DNA of 64,000 nt. Origin: Rallus limicola. Taxonomy: Eukaryota > Chordata > Aves > Gruiformes > Rallidae. Under the pieces are notes generated by a model. The model was not told where the DNA came from and did no database searches. It worked only from the letters and a program-made list of their open reading frames with translations. The stretch covers positions 5,954,001-6,018,000 of the forward strand of contig JAKCOZ010000008.1 of the NCBI GenBank assembly GCA_022605955.1, in the 5' to 3' direction. Positions within the stretch are counted from its first letter, which is position 1. Each line of letters begins with the position of its first letter. Below are positions 1 to 10,896 of the stretch, one piece after another. Both the position numbers and the translations under genes were made by a program.

Positions 1-2535
1 TAATAGCATCTCTCAAAACGTCATTGTACAATCCTTGTCACTGTCAGCTTACTGAATTAAGCTGTATTTCAGCAAATAAGCACCATGTTATTACTGCTTT
101 CTGCTTGGTAGCTGCTCACAGACATGCCAGGGGGAGGTTTGGCTCCCAGCAGCCTGCAGCTGTCATCTGTTAGTCACTGTATGTGTTGGTGACACTATGT
201 ATCTGATGCCACCTCATGCCAGTAATACAAGAATTTAAAACAAGGCAGAAAGTCACTCAGAGAATGACAGTTTGGCCCAACAACAAGGTGTTAGCTTGGT
301 TTATCCATTTAGTTATTTTCCATACTTTTTTCCATGCTGCAGAGAACAAGGTGGGGGCGCAGCTCTATAGGGACACCCATGTGGTACCCCCCACTGCTGC
401 TGGAGGAGGCTGTTGCCTGTCTGATCCCCGCAGCACATCTCAGCCTCTGACATGCTGTGAAACAGCAAAATTCAGTATTGCCTCCTTTTCCTTTTGAAAC
501 TGGAAGGTTAGCAAAAAATGGATAGAAATGAGGGATTCAGTCCAGGCTTTTTAAAGGCATGGGGATATTCAGAAACCACTGGCTCCCAAGAGTTTGATTA
601 GATGCTTTTAGGAATGCATCCATGTGAAACTTTGAGAAACTTTCAGTGAGCCAAGCTTTGCTTCCAGGAGCCTTAAAAACTCCCTTGTCTTTGCATTTTG
701 AGTTATGCCCCTCATCTGACTGGGGGTAATGGTGAACTACAAAATGGTGCCAATCCTTTGTGCATCTAGGACATGTCAGTGTGACGCCTAATTGGTGTGT
801 GCACAGCTGCCGTGGCATTGCTTGGTGAGTAGACCTCAGGGTGTGGGAAAATAGTCACCAAACAAATTTATCTTTGTCTGTGGCTGACAGTTGTCCTGCA
901 GGAAACATGGGCTGTGGTTCTACACCTCAAGGTAAACATCCAAAAGTTTTCTAGGAGCATTCAGCTGAGGGTTGTACATGAGGGCAAAGGGAATAGCTTT
1001 ATCACTGGGGCTCTCCTTCCTGCAAAGGAGTTAATTTCCTTTTGGGTTGTTGCTTTCTGGGTTGAGGAATATCACAGCTTTGTAAAAGTTGAAGCCCCTC
1101 CTGCACTCTCATGTAGACTGACTCCCCTACAAGCAGCTGGCTTGCTGAATACCTCAATCTCTGAAAACAGTGGATTTTTTTTAGTAAGCATTTCTTAAAT
1201 TACCTGGCAAGACACGTAGACTAATAAGAGGTGAGTGAGGCATGTACTCTTTACTCCTGCAGTGAAACCAGCTGGTTATAGATTTAAGAAAATGAGTTGT
1301 TGTGTTCTGTGTCTTAATCCTTGTTATTACTGTGTAAATGACTCCATCCAATTAAACTGTAATGTGTTGACTTTATTATGTGATGGCAGATTGTGCTTAT
1401 GCTCTAACAACCACTGTAGCTCACTAGAAAATAGGTGTGCTCAAAGCATGATAATGCTTTGTTCAAACCAACGGTGCAAGTAAAATTGCTTTCTCACTGT
1501 GCATATTATGGGGAAGATCTTAAAAGCTTCTTCCTGTTGGCTTGCCTGTGCTCGTACTGCTGTCAGTAGGAGCTTTGCCATGGACTTTAAAGGGAGCAGG
1601 CAGAGGTCAGCAGTAAACACATCTTGAAAGTGGCACTCTGTGTGACACCGAAGGGCAGCTTGAGTAAGGACAGCTTTACTACCAAGGCCTTGGATGGGAC
1701 TTGAGAAGGAGCTGGATCAAGTCCCTTCTCAGAGGGAGACTTAATTTCAGGACCTTGCTTGGAGATTAAGTTCTCTGTCAGGTGGGGTTAAGGCTCATTT
1801 GTTTGTCTCTATTTAGACCATGCTCTGAAGTGATCTTTTTTCCCCAGATGTGACAGAGGCTTGATTGTAACACATTGCTCTTAAGCCTAATCTAAGCACC
1901 TTCAGAAATTTCTAGAGCTAAAGTTATCCAGTTGTTAACCCATGTCCCTATGCTATACCTTAAAATGTGAAGAGTCATGAAAACTATTCATAAAATATGC
2001 TGTTAATGTATGAATGTGTCACTTCCTGAATTTGATACCATGCACTGTACTTAATCAGATAATGGAGTTGCAAGTGCAATTTATAAAAGTGAGTACTTGA
2101 AATAAACTAATTTCTGCAGTTGTTTAAATACAAATTAAGTTTGATCTGCTAATATGCTTAAAATAGTAGCTCTAGGAGATAGCACGTTAGTCCAAGCTCA
2201 TCTAAATCTCTGCAACTCTCAGTAGAATCAGGTCAGAAACTTCTATGTATGTGAAGATTGTATCCAGCTGCTTGAAGGATGTTGCAAATATTTCCCAAAT
2301 TCATCAGATATTTACATGAAGTTGGAGGAGAATATTGTCAAAAGAACAGTTTCAAAGCTGTTTTTTCCCCCTTTCTCTTGCTAATCAATACACAAGCTTG
2401 TTCTCAAATCAGAACTAAAGCCACAACAGAAGTTCAAAAGATATAGCTGTGGTGTGTAGAAGAAGGGCTCATCCCTATGAGAGGTTTGAGAGGCTTTGAT
2501 GGGGACTGTGGGAACACTCTGCTGCAAAATACTAC
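1..2535. other. Non-coding AT-rich DNA, nothing identified
   Basis: Only short chance reading frames (under 100 codons) are present on either strand, none with a recognisable domain. I see no CR1, LTR or structural RNA signature. It is most likely intergenic or intronic bird DNA. Confidence 0.6.
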
Positions 2536-2752
2536 CTTTCCTCATGTTCACTTTAAACTGCTCACGCTTCTTCACAAAGCAGGCCATCCCCCTGTCAGGG
2601 TGCAGATGTCTTAACTCTGTCAGCAGGCAGTAAGGTGGAGTCAGAGTATTAGGCAAAGCTGGGTGATTTGAAGCCTTTCTGTTAAGAGGCAGGTTGGGAG
2701 CTTTGGCTGTCACGCTTGCTTGAGAGTCTCCTCCTGTGCTCATGGCTCTCTG
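2536..2752 (-). other. Candidate coding exon, unidentified gene
   Basis: This lies inside a 189-codon minus-strand open frame that is stop-free from about 2950 down to 2381. Reading the minus strand, a pyrimidine-rich acceptor ending TTTCCCACAG lies just above 2752 and a donor-like AAAG/GTAGTA lies at 2536/2535. The exon would be 217 nt, start in phase 0 and end in phase 1. The translated segment is hydrophilic and mixed, with a stretch that includes CFVKKREQFKVNMRK at its end. I recognise no family. Local GC is higher than the surroundings, so a long frame by chance is more likely here than elsewhere. A chance frame is at least as likely as a real exon. Confidence 0.27.
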
Positions 2753-5700
2753 CTGTGGGAAAGACTTGTCAGAGTGAATTATTTTTATGGACCTTGTGGG
2801 CCAGTAAAGACACTGTAAATGTGCTGGCAGCCGACTGAGAAGCGGGTTTAGCTCAGAGCCTGAACCCCTGTTTGCTGCAGGGCTGTGCTGGGAGTGAGTT
2901 AGGCTGGAACAAGAGGGGGCTGCAGGCGACAGTGCAGCCTGTGTGATCACCTGGGATGCTCAATCTCTCTGTACCTCTATGTGGGCGTTTTTCACAAAGC
3001 TTTTTAGAAATCTAGGCCACTATCTTCAAACAGGGCTAGGACAAATATTTAGCTTCTGTTTGATTTTTAGACTTACTGCAGACTGATTTATGTGTTATGT
3101 AAGGAAGCAAGATTTTTTAGAAACCGTTTTCTGAGCAGTGTAACTGATATCCACTATATGAAAATCTAGTTTTTAATGTAAATTCATGCTACTGTTTTCT
3201 GTAAAGTCTGTAGGGGGTTTTGTGTGTGTTTTTTTTTTTTTAAATCAAGTGTTGTATTTGAAGAAGACCTATAAGATGTAAATGATCATAACTCCAATGG
3301 AAAAATTAAGTCTGAAGTTCATTTATTACATGCTCTGGTCTTAGGTAGTTTAGTTAAGTAAACTTTCATTATCTTACCTATTGTGCTATTTGAATGGGAG
3401 TTGTAAGGCATTACTTATGCATGGCTTTGTTTTAAATATATGACCAGCAACTTATTAATATTTCTGAGTTCAAATGTACTTAATCTCTTGTGTTGCATTA
3501 TGAATCACCCAGTTCTTTCCTGTAAGTTTCCATGGCAGAGAGGGATGCTCAGGGACTACTAATGGTACTAAGAGATGCAGAAAATCAGAGTATGGAGTAG
3601 TTCTTCAAATTTTGCCCAGATACAAATGAAATATTCCCTATTCCTTCCAGGTCATTAGTTTAAAAGGTCCTTAAGTTAGGATAACTGTGTTAGTCAGGAG
3701 AAGGCTGTATTAAGCAACTTGAAAATTGAATTTATTATCAGTTTTATGAAGATTGCTTCAAGGGTGTGGAATTTTTAATAACTTTCTTTTATGTTGAACT
3801 GCCTGCTGCAGCCTTCTTGGGGAAATAGAAGGAGCTGAAGATGAAATGAATGCTAACGTGTCTGCTTCCCAGCTTTACCTTAGCAATTTTATAACTGGCA
3901 AGAAACACAAAATCCCTTTTCTGCTGTAAATCAGCATCTTTGAAAAAAGCTCTGGGATGCTACAATGGGTTACAGTTATTCTGTACTGTACTAATAGGAA
4001 ACAGAGCACTAAGTTAATTGAAAGAGCCATCACACTGTATTTCTGAAAAGTCAAGATAAAATCATTTTTCATAATGAAAGAGGAAACACGGAATATTTCT
4101 GGCATTTGACACAGTTGAGCTTTTATCTAGGTTTCTGCTGACATTAATCTTTGCACACAGGCTACTAAGGCTGAAATGTCTATCACAATTTACCCACAAC
4201 CCTGCATTTCCCACAGAGCCAGGTTTCTGAGCTCAGAGGGGCTTTGCTGGGAAGGAGTATGGGGGGAGTCAGCTAAGGAAAGCACCGGCTTTGCATATCA
4301 ACCCTGTGCTGGTGCAGGCCCAATTGGAGGAGCTGCTGAGGCTGTGGTGCAGAGTGCTGGACACAGGAAAGTGTCTGCTGCCCCAGAGGTGCCCCGTTGC
4401 CAGCACTGAAACATGTGGGCTGCATGCTTGGAGGCTGATAAATACCTGTAAAAGAAGCTTTTAATCTGGAATTATTTCTTATATTTACTGAAAAAAATTG
4501 TTTCTTGTTTCTCCTAAAAGACATTGCTGGGTTTCAGGTATGGCGAGTCTTCTGTTTAATTCTTTCTCCTGCTTCTCCTTGTTGTGTATGTTGGTTTCCT
4601 TCCATGTGACCTTAGCTTATACAAAGTCTTAGAAATCAGTGCTCAAGGAGCTACTGTTCTCCTCCTTGCTGGCTTTGTAGCGTTAGTTTGAGAACTGGCA
4701 CTACAGAATTTGCAGGGGTAGTACGGCACAATATTTAATGGCTACAGATCTATTGCTTGGTGCATTTTGAAGTCTTCCTGCTTTCAACCCATCGTATTAA
4801 GGGTTTTGAATAACAAAGTGGGGCAGGATTCATATACAATTTAGGAAGTGGTGATGCTGAATGTTTTCTTGGACTCAGAACAAAGCAAGCTCTCTTCCTT
4901 TCATGGTCGACTCTCGCTGATTTTCACTCTTGACACAATGTCAGATTCACTCTGAGAATGCTAAATACAGCTCAGACAAATCCTGTTTCTCAATTCTGAC
5001 AGCTTTCTATATGAAGCACTTCTGTGTTATATACAGGCTTATGACGCCTGGCATATCTGAAGTGTGTTCAGAGTTTGCTTAATTAAATGCGGTGATATGA
5101 ATGCTGAGAGAGAGTCTGGACAGAAATAAAACTTTTTTCTTTAAAAAAGAAAGAAAGAGATGTAATATGTGAGTAACCAAAGAATTGAAAACATTTGCTT
5201 AGTAGCTAGAACTATTAACATATTCAAGGCCGCTTGTGCTATTTGAACATTTTAACCATTGTTCAAATAACTGTAACTACAAATCTAAATCCTCTCTCTG
5301 GCTTTGAGGATCTCAGCCCTTTGGTTTTCACTAAGGTGAGGGTCACAGAAGAGAGGTGACTAAAATACCATTTTCTTCTTCCAAGGCTGGTAGGGAAACA
5401 TCAAGAGCTAATTCATGTTAACATTTGAGGAAAGCAACAATGAAGTCCTTCATAGCATGTATAGCTTAAATTTTAAAGTTTGATTGTACTGGAATATCTG
5501 TAGCAGATTGAATAGCCATCCAGCAAATTCCAAACATCACTTTGAAAATGGTTGTTAAGGTAGTGTTAATGTTTCCTGATGGCTTCTGGATGAGCTATCA
5601 TTTAAACTGATAAAAACTATTTCTCAGTATGGACTTAACCTCTGATTTCAAAGACTATCCTACTCAGCCCTGAGGAAATTTTCTTTTGTCCCTGAACAGG

Positions 5701-6931
5701 AGTTGGAAGAGCAGGAACACTATGTGTTTTCTTCAGACAAAGCAGATTCAAGCAAGAAAATAAAGTATTAAAACATGTGTGTGAAAGGGGTTTCTATCAT
5801 GGTCTTACAAGTCAGGATACATGCCACATTTTTATATCTAGAAGACATATGTAGTTGTGTACCACACTAGGTGTACTGTGCTAAATTGGGACTTTGGAAG
5901 TACAGGTCTTTTTAAGCAAAGTTACAGAAAAACAGTCTTGATATACACAGCTATTCTATCAGTTTCTGACAAGGGAATCTCTCTGAAGTGCCAGAATAGC
6001 ATGCAGGTTTACACTGGTCCACTTAAACGCTATGTATTGCACACATGCATGCATATGTATGTAGCCATGGTGCTATAGTGCAGTGTGTACTTGAACATGA
6101 AGGCTAGTAGATGACAGTCCTTCCTTGTGCTGCATTTCCACATCTGCCTCTCTGGTGCAGTTGCTCAAAGTCAGAATTTGTTTGGAAAAGTACAGTAATT
6201 AAAACTGGTGACTGAAGAATAAAAAAAAGAATTTTCTCATATTTTGTACCCTACTTGTTAGTGTGGTCTTCAGTGATCTATGACATCTGTTTATTCACAA
6301 ACAACAATACTCATTAAATGCTTTTAACTTTGAAGATTCATGCTAAAGAAAATGCTTCAGTACAGAAATGTGATAAGAGACTGCTGATCCAAGATGCCAA
6401 AGGGCTGCATTTGCCCACAAGTTTTGCCTTTTTTGGTGATTACTGGCTCATGTTGAATAAATACTCTGCATGTGCAGTTTGTAGCTCAACAGTAGATTAA
6501 TGTGCAGAGCAGTGAAAATTTAACTAGGAAAGGGAATTTGATCTGATCTCTCATCTTACAAGAGTGATCCCACTGCTAGAGGTAAATGCAGCCTGAATCA
6601 TTATGTTTTTAGATTTGTAAATCATTATTCCTTTCCAGGATTCTCACTTAGTTTTTCCTCTTCTCTACGCCAATTTAACCAAGCTTTTCTACTCTAAGTT
6701 TGTCAAGCAGAAAAAGAGAAGTTAGAAGTCAGCTCTCTAGTTAATGCCAGCAGAGGAAAAAAGATGAAAGTACTGAAGCTCTTGTGAGAAACCTGATCTT
6801 GATCTTGGAAGGTTTTAATTTGCTGTTTAAGTCTCAAAGAATTTGGATATCAAGAGAAACATAAGACTAGCAACTTTAACGTCTGTTTCATACTGTGAAG
6901 AACCAAAATGACATTTGAGTGTTTATTGTTT
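2753..6931. other. Non-coding DNA, nothing identified
   Basis: AT-rich sequence with a 13-base T run (3229-3241), a short GAAA-type purine run near 5144-5160 and only short chance frames. The minus-strand 76-codon and plus-strand 77-codon frames near 3.9-4.4 kb show no domain, and no mobile element is recognisable. Confidence 0.6.
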
Positions 6932-7222
6932 AGGACTGTTTACAAGGGCATGGAGTGATAGGAAAAGGGGTAATGTTCTTAAGCAGAAGGACTTAGATTA
7001 GATGTTAAAAAATTCTTCACTATGAGGGCAGTGAGACACTGGCCCAGGCTGCCCAGTTGCAGATGCCCCTGGATCCCTGGTAGGGTTCAAGGCCAGGTTG
7101 GATGGGGCTTTCAGCAACCTGGACTAGTGGAGGATGTCCATGCCCATGACAGGGGGTTGGAAGTGATAGTCTTTGAGGTCCATTCCAACTCAACCAATTA
7201 TATGGTTCTAGAATTCTTTGAT
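6932..7222 (+). mobile_element. CR1 LINE, 3' end fragment
   Basis: The sequence follows the consensus 3' part of avian CR1 in the forward direction. Landmarks are an ACAAGGGCATGG-type start, an AAATTCTTCACTATGAGGGC block at about 7009-7029, the CAGGCTGCCCAG block, GGCCAGGTTGGATGGGGCTTT, a GAGGTCCATTCCAACTC block and a terminal run resembling the CR1 octamer (GGTTCTAGAATTCTTTGAT). It is severely 5'-truncated, as most CR1 copies are, and carries many substitutions, so it is an old insertion. No target duplication is seen, which is normal for CR1. A 79-codon frame across it is not a gene. Confidence 0.9.
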
Positions 7223-9774
7223 ACTAAGTGGGAAGAAAAAAGGTGGCAATTTTTAGATTAACTGAAGACAGTTGCAATATTAACAAATCATTGAAAGCTA
7301 TTATATAGCTTTTCTATCCTCTCCTCTCTGAGGTCCTACTACTTTTCTAGTTTAAAAAGCACCAAAGACATGGATTTATAGCTCCTTCCTATCCCAAACC
7401 AGCTTATATTTTTAAGCCATTTGACATCAGACCAAAGATTTCTGGGAGTATTGAAAATCACTTATTTGCATGCTTTGTAGTTTAGACTTTGATACCTTTT
7501 GGTAAGGCTGCTGGATTTTTTTTTTTTTTCTTCTTGGACTTCTCATTTAAAGAAACAGAAAGCACTGAGAATGTGAAACAGCCTGGAAATGTTTTCTCTT
7601 CCATCAAGAAACACAACATGTCCTTTCAAAGCTTAATTGAGCAGCACAAAGCTAATTAGCTGTCCAAAGACATGCCATTTAATTCACAATCCAGCATTAA
7701 TTTGTTCTACAGACCGAGCTTGTCTCATATATAAATGCCTTTGCCCTGTGGCTTTCCAAACAGCTGCAATATACAAAAAAGACTGATAACTCTGTCACTT
7801 AAATGTTGCTTCCTTCCTTCACTTAGGCATAAAATACAGAACTGCATGTGAATTGTAACTGGAAAGTTTTCACGGTCACAATGAAAAAATAATTTGTATT
7901 TTTATTCCCTTCTAGCTGGGGGAATCATCCTTATCACTCTGGGACACAAAAGCTATCATTTGATGTTCACACTAGATTATCATTTACAACCTGCTAATCT
8001 AATGTGTAATTTTGATGGTATGTTGAATAAATAGTTTCAAAGCTTTTTGTGGGTAGTAACTAATTGCCTTATCACTTTCCCTTTGTTGTAAAAATCCTAA
8101 GTATATTTGTTAAGCTATTATAAAACAGAAGAATTGCTACAGTTAATATGAAAAAAGTTTTATGTTGCTAATCTTTGAAGCATATAGCATAATTTTCAGA
8201 GACTGTTTAACAAATTCTCTCCCTTCTCTATCTTCAGTAAGAAAGTCATGATTTTCTTGGGATATGTAATGAGTGAGTTCATGAAGTATGACTTCTCATG
8301 CCCAAATACTGAAGCCTGTAATGTTACACTGGGTGTCTTGCTGAACTCACTGTTCTAGCAAATGTTTGCAGTTAATTTTCCCTCCTCTTATTACCAGTTG
8401 ATGCCTTTGTACATTATGCTATTTGTATAAAGTCCCATGAGGAAAGAAGTTTGGAGCCTTTTTCTCTTTGCAGAGGTCAAATGATGCACTTGGTCACTAA
8501 AACATGTTTGCAGTAAGGATTCTTTTTCCCTACAATTTTTTCTTTGAGCATCCACATCAAATAATTTGGAAGTGCTTATATGGGACCCTAGTCTTTCCCA
8601 AGGCTCTGACACATTCTCAGGAGCTAGCTTCCAGGACAACTTCCCTTTTAGTGTGAGCCCTGAAGGCCAAAGGGACAGACCTGCTGCTTACTTGGGCTGC
8701 CAGAGACTAGGAGTAGGGAAGAAGAACATGAGGAGGAATGAGAGAAAGAAAAATGAAATGGAATGGGCTGTAAGAGGCAACTGTATTAGTAATAGAACTT
8801 TTGCTAGTGATGTAATTTCCCAGAACTTAACCCTAATCCGTATCAAGTGACTAAAATAGATTTATCTCTTCTCTTAACATTTTGTCATGCAACCCTTTCT
8901 CACTGATGGCTTGTTCTAGTGGACCATTCCAGTTGGTTACCAAGAATGTGGGGATATTAATCTGCTGCCTGTGAGCGGCTCCCTTCTACACTGCAGCTGA
9001 CTGTCCTGCATATCCTCACAGCATCCTCTTTGGCCCATGTGTCTTAATCCTTTGGGGAGTCCCTCATCTGCATCTTCCTTGGCCTCGAGTTGGTCAACTC
9101 TGTGAGGATATCAAGTAATGAAATTGCATTATTTGCTCATATAAATTCGTTTCCCAGTGTAGACTAATAGAGTGCCAGTGATTTATAAAGCTATATGTCA
9201 AGAAAAGAGATAATGGAAAGATAGTTTCCATTCTTAAACTTTAAGCAAAATTTTAAAAAAAAGAGCATTACTATGAATTTTATTGCTAGATCATAATGCA
9301 TCTTTCCTTTAGTAACATATTTTATATTTAGAGTAGCCAGTGTTGAATGTCAGGGTTTATACAAATCTGTGGCCACTGTCTTCCCAGCCTCAGCTTGCAG
9401 CTGCACAGCTGGATGAGTATTCTGATGTAAGCAGCCTTCATCCAACAGCTGCTCCACAGGGTTCTGGTCCTGCGCTCTGCTTCCTCCATCCCCTTACTCA
9501 CCTAAGGTGAAGGAGATTGCCATGGGGTTGTGATCTCCTTCCTGCCCTTCAAGGGGAGAAGAGGCTTCCTCTTTCCAGAAGGATAGAAGTGATGATCCAG
9601 TTTGCTAGCTGACCATTGTGCAAATTTAAAAGAGTATTTTCACCTAGCTGAAAGATAGAGGATGAATTATCACCTTCCCAGAATGACAGGTGGGAAGACC
9701 ATTCACAGGTCTGTTTTCTTGAGAACATGATCTCCTGCTCATACACATTGATATTGTTGTTTTTTTGAGCTGCT
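7223..9774. other. Non-coding DNA, possible conserved blocks
   Basis: No gene or mobile element is recognised. Two stretches (about 7620-7760 and 7915-8020) have the AT-rich, homeobox-site-like texture (repeated TAAT/ATTA cores) often seen in vertebrate conserved non-coding elements. That is an impression from composition, not a comparison. Confidence 0.45.
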
Positions 9775-9832
9775 GATAGCCCTTTCCTGCTGCAGGGACT
9801 GCGGATAGCCCTTTCCTGCTGCAGGGACTGCG
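9775..9832. repeat. Tandem duplication, 29-bp unit x2
   Basis: Two perfect head-to-tail copies of a 29-bp unit, at 9775-9803 and 9804-9832, beginning GATAGCCCTTTCCTGCTGCA. Perfect identity suggests a recent duplication or a length-variable minisatellite. Confidence 0.95.
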
Positions 9833-9962
9833 GCAGCTTGGAGTGTGACACACAGGGTGAGTACCTGGGAAAGGGCTTTGCTGTTATTATGGTAGTAAGT
9901 GATTTGGGGCAATTGTGCACACAGTGCACTTGGTCTTGTATCACAGAAAAGAAATGGGATGA

Positions 9963-10015
9963 GAATCATAGAATGGCAGGGGTTGGAAGGGACCCCAAGG
10001 ATTGTAGAGTTTGAA
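9963..10015 (-). mobile_element. CR1 LINE scrap (3' terminus), antisense
   Basis: ATCATAGAATGGCAGGGGTT followed by GGAAGGGACC is the reverse complement of the CR1 3' terminus. Similarity fades after about 50 bases. It may be a very short insertion or the remnant of a longer copy cut back by later events; an ERVL-type LTR begins only 84 bp further on. Confidence 0.6.
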
Positions 10016-10099
10016 CTACAGAATCCTGATGTTTTACGAACAAACGTGTCCCTTGTCACTTTGAGATGTTGAAGTTTGAAAATGGTTAAATAGTTGCAC

Positions 10100-10891
10100 T
10101 GCATTGGCTTTTGTGTGGCAAGGTTTCAGTAGAGGGGGTGCTACAGGGGGAAGTTCTGTGAGAAGATGCCAGAAGCTTCACCCCTGTCTGACAGCCAACT
10201 CCAAGACGAACCCACTGCTGGCCAAGACTGAGCCCATCAGCAATTGTGATAACGCCTCTGATAATATTTAAGAAACTGGGCAACAGTAATTGCAGCTGGA
10301 TAGAGGAGCAGATTTTCTGACAGGATTTGTGACCCTGTGGGGGATCCATGCTGAAGCTATCTGGTCCTGAAGGTCTGCACCCCATGGAAGGGACCCACTC
10401 TGGAGCAGCTGAACTGCAGCCTGTGGGAAGGACTCATTTTGGAGAACTTGTTGGAGGACTGTCTGCCATGGGAGGGACTTCACACTGGAGCATGGGAAAA
10501 GTGTGAGGAGTCTTCCTTCACTGAGGGAGTGGCAAAGACAATGTGTAATGAATGAACCACAATGCCCATTACTTGTTACCCTGTGCTGCTGGGGGGAGTA
10601 GGAAGAGAATTCAGGGGTGAACTTAAACTTGGGAAGAAGGCAGGGAGGGAATATGTTTTAAGGGTTTTTTAATTTCTCATTGACTCTGAATCAATTGGTA
10701 ATAGATTAAATTAATTTCCTCCAGTCAAGTCTCTCTTGCCCATGACAGTAATTGGTGAATGATCTCTCTTTGTCCTTGTCTCAACCCAGGAGCCTTTCGT
10801 TATATTTTCTCTCCCCCATCCAGCTGAGGAGGGGAGTGATAGAGTGGCTTTGGGGGGGCACTGGGCCTCCAGTCTTGGTCAACCCACTACA
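10100..10891 (+). mobile_element. Solo LTR of an ERVL-type endogenous retrovirus
   Basis: A 792-bp element begins TGCATTGG and ends ACCCACTACA, with the conserved avian ERVL LTR features in order: a GTGTGGCAAGGTTTC block after the start, a TAATATTTAAG TATA-like site near 10264, and near the end the blocks GAGCCTTTCGTTATATTTTC and CAGCTGAGGAGGGGAGTGAT. It is flanked by a 5-bp duplication TGCAC (10095-10099 and 10892-10896). There is no internal retroviral sequence, so it is a solo LTR left after recombination between the two LTRs of a former provirus. Minus-strand frames across it (99 and 71 codons) are shadows. Confidence 0.87.
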
Positions 10892-10896
10892 TGCAC

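Noticed and set aside
7022..7261. 79-codon plus frame
   Set aside because: Runs across the 3' untranslated part of a CR1 copy.
9549..10104. Overlapping minus frames of 69-131 codons
   Set aside because: Extended by the 29-bp tandem duplication, whose length shifts the frame between copies; no domain and no conserved start.
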